A DNA stretch of 64,000 nucleotides from Dallia pectoralis (taxonomy: Eukaryota > Chordata > Actinopteri > Esociformes > Umbridae): NCBI GenBank assembly GCA_029465975.1, contig CM055747.1, positions 4,780,069 to 4,844,068 of the forward strand, written 5' to 3'. The position numbers and the translations under genes were made by a program. Positions 1 through 9,287 of this stretch are shown here, piece after piece. The notes below the pieces were generated by a model. It searched no databases, had not been told where the DNA came from, and saw only the letters and a list, made by a program, of their open reading frames with translations. The stretch's first letter is position 1; each line of letters opens with the position of its first letter.

Positions 1-102
1 TAGCGTTTTCCATAAACCTTGCAACAGTTTGTCCAGCTTACTTTTTAGAATTACTTGACACCTCCTCTTGTGTTCAACTGAAGTGTGGCTGCTGTAATTG
101 TC

Positions 103-401
103 GCCGGGCATGGTGGCGCATGCCTGTAATCCAAGTCACCGGGAGGCTGAGGTTGGTGGATCGATTGAGCTGGGGAGTTCTGGGTTGTTGCGTGCTATGC
201 TGATCGGGTGTCCTTACCGAGTTCGGTATCGATATGGTGTGCCTGGGGGAGCCTGGGCTCACCAGGTTGTCTAAGGAGTGGTGCACCGGCCCAGGTCGGA
301 AACGAAGCAGGTCAAAGCCCCCGTGCCGCCCAGTGGTGGGATGGCACCTGTGAGTAGCCGTTGCAAATCATCCTTGGCAAGACATCGAAACTCAACCTTT
401 T
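103..401 (+). ncRNA. 7SL SRP RNA, copy 1 (type A)
   Basis: The gene begins GCCGGGCATGGTGGCGC, matching the 5' Alu-domain strand of vertebrate 7SL, followed by GGGAGGCTGAGG. The S domain contains GGCCCAGGTCGGAAACG and AAGCAGGTC, the helix 8 hairpin with its GGAA loop and the asymmetric loop that binds SRP54. The 3' Alu strand is CCTGTGAGTAGCC. The run TTTT at 398-401 is a plausible RNA polymerase III terminator. The length of about 299 nt equals the usual vertebrate 7SL size. This copy has no obvious damage and serves as the type A reference here. Confidence 0.92.
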
Positions 402-576
402 ATTCCTGCTTCGATGAACTTATGTAGTTTATTTATACAATTCTAGGATGTAGGACATGGGAAATCCAAGTCCTTAGCGTTTTCCATAAACCTTGCAACA
501 GTTTGTCCAGCTTACTTTTTAGAATTACTTGACACCTTCTCTTGTGTTCAACTGAAGTGTGGCTGCTGTATTTGTC
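402..576 (+). promoter_or_regulatory. 7SL array spacer (example unit), candidate upstream promoter
   Basis: The 175 bp between copies 1 and 2 stands for all spacers. It holds an A/T-rich stretch (GTTTATTTATACAATTC) just after the terminator. About 47 bp before the next gene it holds ACTTGACACC, whose TGACA could be a weak CRE/ATF half-site. Human 7SL genes need an ATF/CRE-type element at about that distance. The match is only partial, so a promoter role is inferred from position and from the near-identity of the spacers. Confidence 0.4.
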
Positions 577-875
577 GCCGGCCATGGTGGCGCATGCCTG
601 TAATCCAAGTCACCGGGAGGCTGAGGTTGGTGGATCGATTGAGCTGGGGAGTTCTGGGTTGTTGCGCGCTATGCTGATCGGGTGTCCTTACCGAGTTCGG
701 TATCGATATGGTGTGCCTGGGGGAGCCCGGGCTCACCAGGTTGTCTAAGGAGTGGTGCACCGGCCCAGGTCGGAAACGAAGCAGGTCAAAGCCCCTGTGC
801 CGCCCATTGGTGGGATGGCGCCTGTGAGTAGCCGTTGCAAATCATCCTTGGCAAGACATCGAAACTCAACCTTTT
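577..875 (+). ncRNA. 7SL SRP RNA, copy 2 (type B)
   Basis: Full-length type B copy. It starts GCCGGCCATGG, so the sixth base is C where most copies have G; this falls in the 5' Alu-domain strand. Helix 8 and the TTTT terminator are intact. Confidence 0.9.
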
Positions 876-1050
876 ATTCCTGCTTCGATGAACTTATGTA
901 GTTTATTTATACAATTCTAGGATGTAGGACATGGGAAATCCAAGTCCTTAGCGTTTTCCATAAACCTTGCAACAGTTTGTCCAGCTTACTTTTTAGAATT
1001 ACTTGACACCTCCTCTTGTGTTCAACTGAAGTGTGGCTGCTGCAATTGTC

Positions 1051-1347
1051 GCCGGGCATGGTGGCGCATGCCTGTAATCCAAGTCACCGGGAGGCTGAGG
1101 TTGGTGGATCGATTGAGCTGGGGAGTTCTGGGTTGTTGCGTGCTATGCTGATCGGGTGTCCTTACCGAGTTCGGTATCGATATGGTGTGCCTGGGGAGCC
1201 TGGGCTCACCAGGTTGTCTCAGGAGTGGTGCACCGGCCCAGGTCGGAAACGAAGCAGGTCAAAGCCCCGTGCCGCCCAGTGGTGGGATGGCACCTGTGAG
1301 TAGCCGTTGCAAATCATCCTTGGCAAGACATCGAAACTCAACCTTTT
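1051..1347 (+). ncRNA. 7SL SRP RNA, copy 3 (type A)
   Basis: Full-length type A copy, 297 nt. One base is lost in a G run (CTGGGGAGCC) and one in a C run (AAGCCCCGTG). It reads TTGTCTCAGGAG where most copies read TTGTCTAAGGAG. Helix 8 is intact. Confidence 0.88.
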
Positions 1348-1522
1348 ATTCCTGCTTCGATGAACTTATGTAGTTTATTTATACAATTCTAGGATGTAGG
1401 ACATGGGAAATCCAAGTCCTTAGCGTTTTCCATAAACCTTGCAACAGTTTGTCCAGCTTACTTTTTAGAATTACTTGACACCTTCTCTTGTGTTCAACTG
1501 AAGTGTGGCTGCTGTATTTGTC

Positions 1523-1819
1523 GCCGGGCATGGTGGCGCATGCCTGTAATCCAAGTCACCGGGAGGCTGAGGTTGGTGGATCGATTGAGCTGGGGAGTTC
1601 TGGGTTGTTGCGCGCTATGCTGATCGGGTGTCCTTACCGAGTTCGGTATCGATATGGTGTGCCTGGGGAGCCGGGCTCACCAGGTTGTCTAAGGAGTGGT
1701 GCACCGGCCCAGGTCGGAAACGAAGCAGGTCAAAGCCCCCGTGCCGCCCATTGGTGGGATGGCGCCTGTGAGTAGCCGTTGCAAATCATCCTTGGCAAGA
1801 CATCGAAACTCAACCTTTT
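1523..1819 (+). ncRNA. 7SL SRP RNA, copy 4 (type B)
   Basis: Full-length type B copy, 297 nt. It is two bases short in the stretch GGGGAGCCGGGCTC of the S domain. It starts GCCGGGCATGG like type A copies, so the C6 change is not common to all type B genes. Confidence 0.88.
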
Positions 1820-1994
1820 ATTCCTGCTTCGATGAACTTATGTAGTTTATTTATACAATTCTAGGATGTAGGACATGGGAAATCCAAGTCCTTAGCGTTT
1901 TCCATAAACCTTGCAACAGTTTGTCCAGCTTACTTTTTAGAATTACTTGACACCTCCTCTTGTGTTCAGCTGAAGTGTGGCTGCTGCAATTGTC

Positions 1995-2293
1995 ACCGGG
2001 CATGGTGGCGCATGCCTGTATTCCAAGTCACCGGGAGGCTGAGGTTGGTGGATCGATTGAGCTGGGGAGTTCTGGGTTGTTGCGTGCTATGCTGATCGGG
2101 TGTCCTTACCGAGTTCGGTGTCGATATGGTGTGCCTGGGGGAGCCTGGGCTCACCAGGTTGTCTAAGGAGTGGTGCACCGGCCCAGGTCGGAAACGAAGC
2201 AGGTCAAAGCCCCCGTGCCGCCCAGTGGTGGGATGGCACCTGTGAGTAGCCGTTGCAAATCATCCTTGGCAAGACATCGAAACTCAACCTTTT
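1995..2293 (+). ncRNA. 7SL SRP RNA, copy 5 (type A-prime)
   Basis: Type A copy with an extra linked set of changes: CTGTATTCCAAG for CTGTAATCCAAG and TTCGGTGTCGAT for TTCGGTATCGAT. The same set recurs in copies 10, 12 and 18. The first base is A instead of G (TCACCGGG), which changes the expected 5' end. Confidence 0.88.
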
Positions 2294-2468
2294 ATTCCTG
2301 CTTCGATGAACTTATGTAGTTTATTTATACAATTCTAGGATGTAGGACATGGGAAATCCAAGTCCTTAGCGTTTTCCATAAACCTTGCAACAGTTTGTCC
2401 AGCTTACTTTTTAGAATTACTTGACACCTTCTCTTGTGTTCAACTGAAGTGTGGCTGCTGTATTTGTC

Positions 2469-2767
2469 GCCGGGCCATGGTGGCGCATGCCTGTAATCCA
2501 AGTCACCGGGAGGCTGAGGTTGGTGGATCGATTGAGCTGGGGAGTTCTGGGTTGTTGCGCGCTATGCTGATCGGGTGTCCTTACCGAGTTCGGTATCGAT
2601 ATGGTGTGCCTGGGGGAGCCCGGGCTCACCAGGTTGTCTAAGGAGTGGTGCACCGGCCCAGGTCGGAAACGAAGCAGGTCAAAGCCCCGTGCCGCCCATT
2701 GGTGGGATGGCGCCTGTGAGTAGCCGTTGCAAATCATCCTTGGCAAGACATCGAAACTCAACCTTTT
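2469..2767 (+). ncRNA. 7SL SRP RNA, copy 6 (type B)
   Basis: Full-length type B copy with one extra C near the 5' end (GCCGGGCCATGG) and one C missing in AAGCCCCGTG. The insertion falls in the Alu-domain fold, so function is less sure than for copies 7 or 8. Confidence 0.86.
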
Positions 2768-2942
2768 ATTCCTGCTTCGATGAACTTATGTAGTTTATTT
2801 ATACAATTCTAGGATGTAGGACATGGGAAATCCAAGTCCTTAGCGTTTTCCATAAACCTTGCAACAGTTTGTCCAGCTTACTTTTTAGAATTACTTGACA
2901 CCTCCTCTTGTGTTCAACTGAAGTGTGGCTGCTGCAATTGTC

Positions 2943-3241
2943 GCCGGGCATGGTGGCGCATGCCTGTAATCCAAGTCACCGGGAGGCTGAGGTTGGTGGA
3001 TCGATTGAGCTGGGGAGTTCTGGGTTGTTGCGTGCTATGCTGATCGGGTGTCCTTACCGAGTTCGGTATCGATATGGTGTGCCTGGGGGAGCCTGGGCTC
3101 ACCAGGTTGTCTAAGGAGTGGTGCACCGGCCCAGGTCGGAAACGAAGCAGGTCAAAGCCCCCGTGCCGCCCAGTGGTGGGATGGCACCTGTGAGTAGCCG
3201 TTGCAAATCATCCTTGGCAAGACATCGAAACTCAACCTTTT
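2943..3241 (+). ncRNA. 7SL SRP RNA, copy 7 (type A)
   Basis: Intact type A copy, apparently identical to copy 1 within the gene. All structural landmarks and the TTTT end are present. Confidence 0.91.
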
Positions 3242-3416
3242 ATTCCTGCTTCGATGAACTTATGTAGTTTATTTATACAATTCTAGGATGTAGGACATGG
3301 GAAATCCAAGTCCTTAGCGTTTTCCATAAACCTTGCAACAGTTTGTCCAGCTTACTTTTTAGAATTACTTGACACCTTCTCTTGTGTTCAACTGAAGTGT
3401 GGCTGCTGTATTTGTC

Positions 3417-3715
3417 GCCGGGCATGGTGGCGCATGCCTGTAATCCAAGTCACCGGGAGGCTGAGGTTGGTGGATCGATTGAGCTGGGGAGTTCTGGGTT
3501 GTTGCGCGCTATGCTGATCGGGTGTCCTTACCGAGTTCGGTATCGATATGGTGTGCCTGGGGGAGCCCGGGCTCACCAGGTTGTCTAAGGAGTGGTGCAC
3601 CGGCCCAGGTCGGAAACGAAGCAGGTCAAAGCCCCCGTGCCGCCCATTGGTGGGATGGCGCCTGTGAGTAGCCGTTGCAAATCATCCTTGGCAAGACATC
3701 GAAACTCAACCTTTT
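3417..3715 (+). ncRNA. 7SL SRP RNA, copy 8 (type B)
   Basis: Intact type B copy that keeps GCCGGGCATGG at the 5' end. It is the best candidate for a fully functional type B gene. Confidence 0.91.
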
Positions 3716-3890
3716 ATTCCTGCTTCGATGAACTTATGTAGTTTATTTATACAATTCTAGGATGTAGGACATGGGAAATCCAAGTCCTTAGCGTTTTCCA
3801 TAAACCTTGCAACAGTTTGTCCAGCTTACTTTTTAGAATTACTTGACACCTTCTCTTGTGTTCAACTGAAGTGTGGCTGCTGTATTTGTC

Positions 3891-4189
3891 GCCGGCCATG
3901 GTGGCGCATGCCTGTAATCCAAGTCACCGGGAGGCTGAGGTTGGTGGATCGATTGAGCTGGGGAGTTCTGGGTTGTTGCGCGCTATGCTGATCGGGTTTC
4001 CTTACCGAGTTCGGTATCGATATGGTGTGCCTGGGGGAGCCCGGGCTCACCAGGTTGTCTAAGGAGTGGTGCACCGGCCCAGGTCGGAAACGAAGCAGGT
4101 CAAAGCCCCCGTGCCGCCCATTGGTGGGATGGCGCCTGTGAGTAGCCGTTGCAAATCATCCTTGGCAAGACATCGAAACTCAACCTTTT
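3891..4189 (+). ncRNA. 7SL SRP RNA, copy 9 (type B, second in a row)
   Basis: Type B copy with C6 (GCCGGCCATGG) and GATCGGGTTTCC where others have GATCGGGTGTCC. It follows another type B unit, breaking the A-B alternation. Copies 11 and 15 share the same change. Confidence 0.88.
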
Positions 4190-4364
4190 ATTCCTGCTTC
4201 GATGAACTTATGTAGTTTATTTATACAATTCTAGGATGTAGGACATGGGAAATCCAAGTCCTTAGCGTTTTCCATAAACCTTGCAACAGTTTGTCCAGCT
4301 TACTTTTTAGAATTACTTGACACCTCCTCTTGTGTTCAACTGAAGTGTGGCTGCTGCAATTGTC

Positions 4365-4663
4365 GCCGGGCATGGTGGCGCATGCCTGTATTCCAAGTCA
4401 CCGGGAGGCTGAGGTTGGTGGATCGATTGAGCTGGGGAGTTCTGGGTTGTTGCGTGCTATGCTGATCGGGTGTCCTTACCGAGTTCGGTGTCGAAATGGT
4501 GTGCCTGGGGGAGCCTGGGCTCACCAGGTTGTCTCAGGAGTGGTGCACCGGCCCAGGTCGGAAACGAAGCAGGTCAAAGCCCCCGTGCCGCCCAGTGGTG
4601 GGATGGCACCTGTGAGTAGCCGTTGCAAATCATCCTTGGCAAGACATCGAAACTCAACCTTTT
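4365..4663 (+). ncRNA. 7SL SRP RNA, copy 10 (type A-prime)
   Basis: A-prime copy (CTGTATTCC, TTCGGTGTCGAAATGG). It also has TTGTCTCAGGAG like copy 3. Helix 8 is intact. Confidence 0.88.
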
Positions 4664-4838
4664 ATTCCTGCTTCGATGAACTTATGTAGTTTATTTATAC
4701 AATTCTAGGATGTAGGACATGGGAAATCCAAGTCCTTAGCGTTTTCCATAAACCTTGCAACAGTTTGTCCAGCTTACTTTTTAGAATTACTTGACACCTT
4801 CTCTTGTGTTCAACTGAAGTGTGGCTGCTGTATTTGTC

Positions 4839-5137
4839 GCCGGCCATGGTGGCGCATGCCTGTAATCCAAGTCACCGGGAGGCTGAGGTTGGTGGATCGA
4901 TTGAGCTGGGGAGTTCTGGGTTGTTGCGCGCTATGCTGATCGGGTTTCCTTACCGAGTTCGGTATCGATATGGTGTGCCTGGGGGAGCCCGGGCTCACCA
5001 GGTTGTCTAAGGAGTGGTGCACCGGCCCAGGTCGGAAACGAAGCAGGTCAAAGCCCCCGTGCCGCCCATTGGTGGGATGGCGCCTGTGAGTAGCCGTTGC
5101 AAATCATCCTTGGCAAGACATCGAAACTCAACCTTTT
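4839..5137 (+). ncRNA. 7SL SRP RNA, copy 11 (type B)
   Basis: Looks the same as copy 9 at every position I compared, including C6 and GATCGGGTTTCC. The two are probably recent duplicates two units apart. Confidence 0.88.
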
Positions 5138-5312
5138 ATTCCTGCTTCGATGAACTTATGTAGTTTATTTATACAATTCTAGGATGTAGGACATGGGAAA
5201 TCCAAGTCCTTAGCGTTTTCCATAAACCTTGCAACAGTTTGTCCAGCTTACTTTTTAGAATTACTTGACACCTCCTCTTGTGTTCAACTGAAGTGTGGCT
5301 GCTGCAATTGTC

Positions 5313-5611
5313 GCCGGGCATGGTGGCGCATGCCTGTATTCCAAGTCACCGGGAGGCTGAGGTTGGTGGATCGATTGAGCTGGGGAGTTCTGGGTTGTTG
5401 CGTGCTATGCTGATCGGGTGTCCTTACCGAGTTCAGTGTCAATATGGTGTGCCTGGGGGAGCCTGGGCTCACCAGGTTGTCTAAGGAGTGGTGCACCGGC
5501 CCAGGTCGGAAACGAAGCAGGTCAAAGCCCCCGTGCCGCCCAGTGGTGGGATGGCACCTGTGAGTAGCCGTTGCAAATCATCCTTGGCAAGACATCAAAA
5601 CTCAACCTTTT
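5313..5611 (+). ncRNA. 7SL SRP RNA, copy 12 (type A-prime)
   Basis: A-prime copy with a further variant, TTCAGTGTCAATATGG. Near the 3' end it has GACATCAAAACTC instead of GACATCGAAACTC, a mark shared with copies 15 and 18. Confidence 0.88.
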
Positions 5612-5786
5612 ATTCCTGCTTCGATGAACTTATGTAGTTTATTTATACAATTCTAGGATGTAGGACATGGGAAATCCAAGTCCTTAGCGTTTTCCATAAA
5701 CCTTGCAACAGTTTGTCCAGCTTACATTTTAGAATTACTTGACACCTCCTCTTGTGTTCAACTGAAGTGTGGCTGCTGCAGTTGTC

Positions 5787-6084
5787 GCCGGGCATGGTGG
5801 CGCGTGCCTGTAATCCAAGTCACCGGGAGGCTGAGGTTGGTGGATCGATTGAGCTGGGGAGTTCTGGGTTGTTGCGTGCTATGCTGATCGGGTGTCCTTA
5901 CCGAGTTCGGTATCGATATGGTGTGCCTGGGGGAGCCTGGGCTCACCAGGTTGTCTAAGGAGTGGTGCACCGGCCCAGGTCGGAAACGAAGCAGGTCAAA
6001 GCCCCGTGCCGCCCAGTGGTGGGATGGCACCTGTGAGTAGCCGTTGCAAATCATCCTTGGCAAGACATCGAAACTCAACCTTTT
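5787..6084 (+). ncRNA. 7SL SRP RNA, copy 13 (type A)
   Basis: Type A copy, 298 nt, with GGCGCGTGCCTG (as in mammalian 7SL) instead of GGCGCATGCCTG and one C missing in AAGCCCCGTG. Its upstream spacer reads CTTACATTTTAG instead of CTTACTTTTTAG, as do the spacers before copies 16 and 19. Confidence 0.88.
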
Positions 6085-6259
6085 ATTCCTGCTTCGATGA
6101 ACTTATGTAGTTTATTTATACAATTCTAGGATGTAGGACATGGGAAATCCAAGTCCTTAGCGTTTTCCATAAACCTTGCAACAGTTTGTCCAGCTTACTT
6201 TTTAGAATTACTTGACACCTTCTCTTGTGTTCAACTGAAGTGTGGCTGCTGTATTTGTC

Positions 6260-6558
6260 GCCGGGCATGGTGGCGCATGCCTGTAATCCAAGTCACCGGG
6301 AGGCTGAGGTTGGTGGATCGATTGAGCTGGGGAGTTCTGGGTTGTTGCGCGCTATGCTGATCGGGTGTCCTTACCGAGTTCGGTATCGATATGGTGTGCC
6401 TGGGGGAGCCTGGGCTCACCAGGTTGTCTAAGGAGTGGTGCACCGGCCCAGGTCGGAAACGAAGCAGGTCAAAGCCCCTGTGCCGCCCATTGGTGGGATG
6501 GCGCCTGTGAGTAGCCGTTGCAAATCATCCTTGGCAAGACATCGAAACTCAACCTTTT
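6260..6558 (+). ncRNA. 7SL SRP RNA, copy 14 (type B)
   Basis: Type B copy with the type A form GAGCCTGGGCTC in the S domain, suggesting a short gene-conversion patch. The 5' end is GCCGGGCATGG. Confidence 0.89.
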
Positions 6559-6733
6559 ATTCCTGCTTCGATGAACTTATGTAGTTTATTTATACAATTC
6601 TAGGATGTAGGACATGGGAAATCCAAGTCCTTAGCGTTTTCCATAAACCTTGCAACAGTTTGTCCAGCTTACTTTTTAGAATTACTTGACACCTTCTCTT
6701 GTGTTCAACTGAAGTGTGGCTGCTGTATTTGTC

Positions 6734-7032
6734 GCCGGCCATGGTGGCGCATGCCTGTAATCCAAGTCACCGGGAGGCTGAGGTTGGTGGATCGATTGAG
6801 CTGGGGAGTTCTGGGTTGTTGCGCGCTATGCTGATCGGGTTTCCTTACCGAGTTCGGTATCGATATGGTGTGCCTGGGGGAGCCCGGGCTCACCAGGTTG
6901 TCTAAGGAGTGGTGCACCGGCCCAGGTCGGAAACGAAGCAGGTCAAAGCCCCCGTGCCGCCCAGTGGTGGGATGGCACCTGTGAGTAGCCGTTGCAAATC
7001 ATCCTTGGCAAGACATCAAAACTCAACCTTTT
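6734..7032 (+). ncRNA. 7SL SRP RNA, copy 15 (B/A chimera)
   Basis: The 5' two thirds are type B (C6, GATCGGGTTTCC, GAGCCCGGGCTC). The 3' third is type A (CAGTGGTGGGATGGCACC), with the GACATCAAAACTC mark of the A-prime copies. The switch lies between about 6863 and 6960 and shows recombination within the gene. Confidence 0.88.
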
Positions 7033-7207
7033 ATTCCTGCTTCGATGAACTTATGTAGTTTATTTATACAATTCTAGGATGTAGGACATGGGAAATCCAA
7101 GTCCTTAGCGTTTTCCATAAACCTTGCAACAGTTTGTCCAGCTTACATTTTAGAATTACTTGACACCTCCTCTTGTGTTCAACTGAAGTGTGGCTGCTGC
7201 AATTGTC

Positions 7208-7506
7208 GCCGGGCATGGTGGCGCATGCCTGTAATCCAAGTCACCGGGAGGCTGAGGTTGGTGGATCGATTGAGCTGGGGAGTTCTGGGTTGTTGCGTGC
7301 TATGCTGATCGGGTGTCCTTACCGAGTTCGGTATCGATATGGTGTGCCTGGGGGAGCCTGGGCTCACCAGGTTGTCTAAGGAGTGGTGCACCGGCCCAGG
7401 TCGGAAACGAAGCAGGTCAAAGCCCCCGTGCCGCCCAGTGGTGGGATGGCACCTGTGAGTAGCCGTTGCAAATCATCCTTGGCAAGACATCGAAACTCAA
7501 CCTTTT
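7208..7506 (+). ncRNA. 7SL SRP RNA, copy 16 (type A)
   Basis: Intact type A copy. Only its upstream spacer carries the CTTACATTTTAG variant. Confidence 0.9.
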
Positions 7507-7681
7507 ATTCCTGCTTCGATGAACTTATGTAGTTTATTTATACAATTCTAGGATGTAGGACATGGGAAATCCAAGTCCTTAGCGTTTTCCATAAACCTTG
7601 CAACAGTTTGTCCAGCTTACTTTTTAGAATTACTTGACACCTTCTCTTGTGTTCAACTGAAGTGTGGCTGCTGTAATTGTC

Positions 7682-7980
7682 GCCGGGCATGGTGGCGCAT
7701 GCCTGTAATCCAAGTCACCGGGAGGCTGAGGTTGGTGGATCGATTGAGCTGGGGAGTTCTGGGTTGTTGCGCGCTATGCTGATCGGGTGTCCTTACCGAG
7801 TTCGGTATCGATATGGTGTGCCTGGGGGAGCCCGGGCTCACCAGGTTGTCTAAGGAGTGGTGCACCGGCCCAGGTCGGAAACGAAGCAGGTCAAAGCCCC
7901 TGTGCCGCCCAGCGGTGGGACGGCGCCTGTGAGTAGCTGTTGCAAATCATCCTTGACAAGACATCGAAACTCAATCTTTT
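7682..7980 (+). ncRNA. 7SL SRP RNA, copy 17 (divergent 3' end)
   Basis: The 5' half has type B marks. The 3' part is divergent: CAGCGGTGGGACGGCGCC, GAGTAGCTGTTGC, CCTTGACAAG and CAATCTTTT. Two of these are shared with copy 19. Helix 8 is intact, so function cannot be excluded. Confidence 0.84.
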
Positions 7981-8155
7981 ATTCCTGCTTCGATGAACTT
8001 ATGTAGTTTATTTATACAATTCTAGGATGTAGGACATGGGAAATCCAAGTCCTTAGCGTTTTCCATAAACCTTGCAACAGTTTGTCCAGCTTACTTTTTA
8101 GAATTATTTGACACCTCCTCTTGTGTTCAACTGAAGTGTGGCTGCTGCAATTGTC

Positions 8156-8454
8156 GCCGGGCATGGTGGCGCATGCCTGTATTCCAAGTCACCAGGAGGC
8201 TGAGGTTGGTGGGTCGATTGAGCTGGGGAGTTCTGGGTTGTTGCGCGCTATGCTGATCGGGTGTCCTTACCGAGTTCGGTGTCAATATGGTGTGCCTGGG
8301 GGAGCCTGGGCTCACCAGGTTGTCTAAGGAGTGGTGCACCGGCCCAGGTCGGAAACGAAGCAGGTCAAAGCCCCCGTGCCGCCCAGTGGTGGGATGGCAC
8401 CTGTGAGTAGCCGTTGCAAATCATCCTTGGCAAGACATCAAAACTCAACCTTTT
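8156..8454 (+). ncRNA. 7SL SRP RNA, copy 18 (type A-prime, extra changes)
   Basis: A-prime copy with further changes (GTCACCAGGAGG, GGTGGGTCGATT, GCGCGCTATG, TTCGGTGTCAATATGG) and the GACATCAAAACTC mark. Its upstream spacer reads GAATTATTTGACACC where others read GAATTACTTGACACC. Confidence 0.85.
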
Positions 8455-8629
8455 ATTCCTGCTTCGATGAACTTATGTAGTTTATTTATACAATTCTAGG
8501 ATGTAGGACATGGGAAATCCAAGTCCTTAGCGTTTTCCATAAACCTTGCAACAGTTTGTCCAGCTTACATTTTAGAATTACTTGACACCTCCTCTTGTGT
8601 TCAACTGAAGTGTGGCTGCTGCAATTGTC

Positions 8630-8928
8630 GCCGGGCATGGTGGCGCATGCCTGTAATCCAAGTCACCGGGAGGCTGAGGTTGGTGGATCGATTGAGCTGG
8701 GGAGTTCTGGGTTATTGCGCGCTATGCTGATCTGGTGTCCTTACCGAGTTCGGTATCGATATGGTGTGCCTGGGGGAGCCCGGGCTCACCAGGTTGTCTA
8801 AGGAGTGGTGCACCGGCCCAGGTCGGAAATGAATCAGGTCAAAGCCCCTGTGCCGCCCAGCGGTGGGACGGCGCCTGTGAGTAGCTGTTGCTAATCATCC
8901 TTGGCAAGACATCGAAACTCAATCTTTT
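8630..8928 (+). pseudogene. 7SL SRP RNA, copy 19, probable pseudogene
   Basis: Full length, but helix 8 is altered: GGTCGGAAATGAATCAGG at about 8821-8838 replaces GGTCGGAAACGAAGCAGG. This hits the SRP54-binding hairpin and its internal loop. Other private changes are GTTATTGCGCGC, GATCTGGTGTCC and TTGCTAATC. The copy sits next to the array edge, where decay is expected. Confidence 0.78.
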
Positions 8929-9103
8929 ATTCCTGCTTCGATGAACTTATGTAGTTTATTTATACAATTCTAGGATGTAGGACATGGGAAATCCTAGTCC
9001 TTAGCGTTTTCCATAAAACTTGCAACAGTTTGTCCAGCTTACTTTTTAGAATTACTTGACAGCTCCTCTTGTGTTCAACTGAAGTGTGGCTGCTGCAATT
9101 GTC

Positions 9104-9287
9104 GCCGGGCTTGGTGGCGCATGCCTGTAATCCAAGTCACCGGGAGGCTGAGGTTGGTGGATCGATTGTGCTGGGGAGTTCTGGGTTGTTGCGTGCTATG
9201 CTGATCGGGTGTCCTTACCGAGTTCGGTATCGATATAGTGTGCCTGGGGGAGCCCGGGCTCACCAGGTTGTCTAAGGAGTGGTGCAC
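9104..9287 (+). pseudogene. 7SL SRP RNA, copy 20, truncated
   Basis: Matches 7SL from the 5' end up to GGAGTGGTGCAC, then switches to unrelated sequence (TTTTAACTTC). Helix 8, the 3' S-domain strand and the 3' Alu strand are absent. Private changes include GGGCTTGGTGG, GATTGTGCTGG and GATATAGTGTG. It marks the right end of the array. Confidence 0.9.

Larger units (their letters stand above)
1..9287 (+). repeat. Tandem array of 7SL (SRP RNA) genes, 474 bp unit, 20 copies visible
   Basis: A unit of about 474 bp repeats head to tail, with units starting every 472-474 bp. Each unit has about 299 bp that reads along its whole length like vertebrate 7SL RNA, then about 175 bp of spacer. Two main subtypes occur. 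Type A has CCTCCTCTT upstream, GCGTGCTATG in the gene and CAGTGGTGGGATGGCACC near the 3' end. Type B has CCTTCTCTT, GCGCGCTATG and CATTGGTGGGATGGCGCC. The array starts before base 1, since base 1 is already inside a spacer, and ends inside copy 20 at about 9287. Spacers are nearly as conserved as genes, which points to homogenisation by unequal crossing-over or gene conversion. Confidence 0.93.

Noticed and set aside
103..9287. Alu-type SINE insertions
   Set aside because: The sequence resembles Alu because Alu derives from 7SL. Here the full S domain is present, copies are in a regular tandem array, and there are no A-rich tails or target-site duplications.
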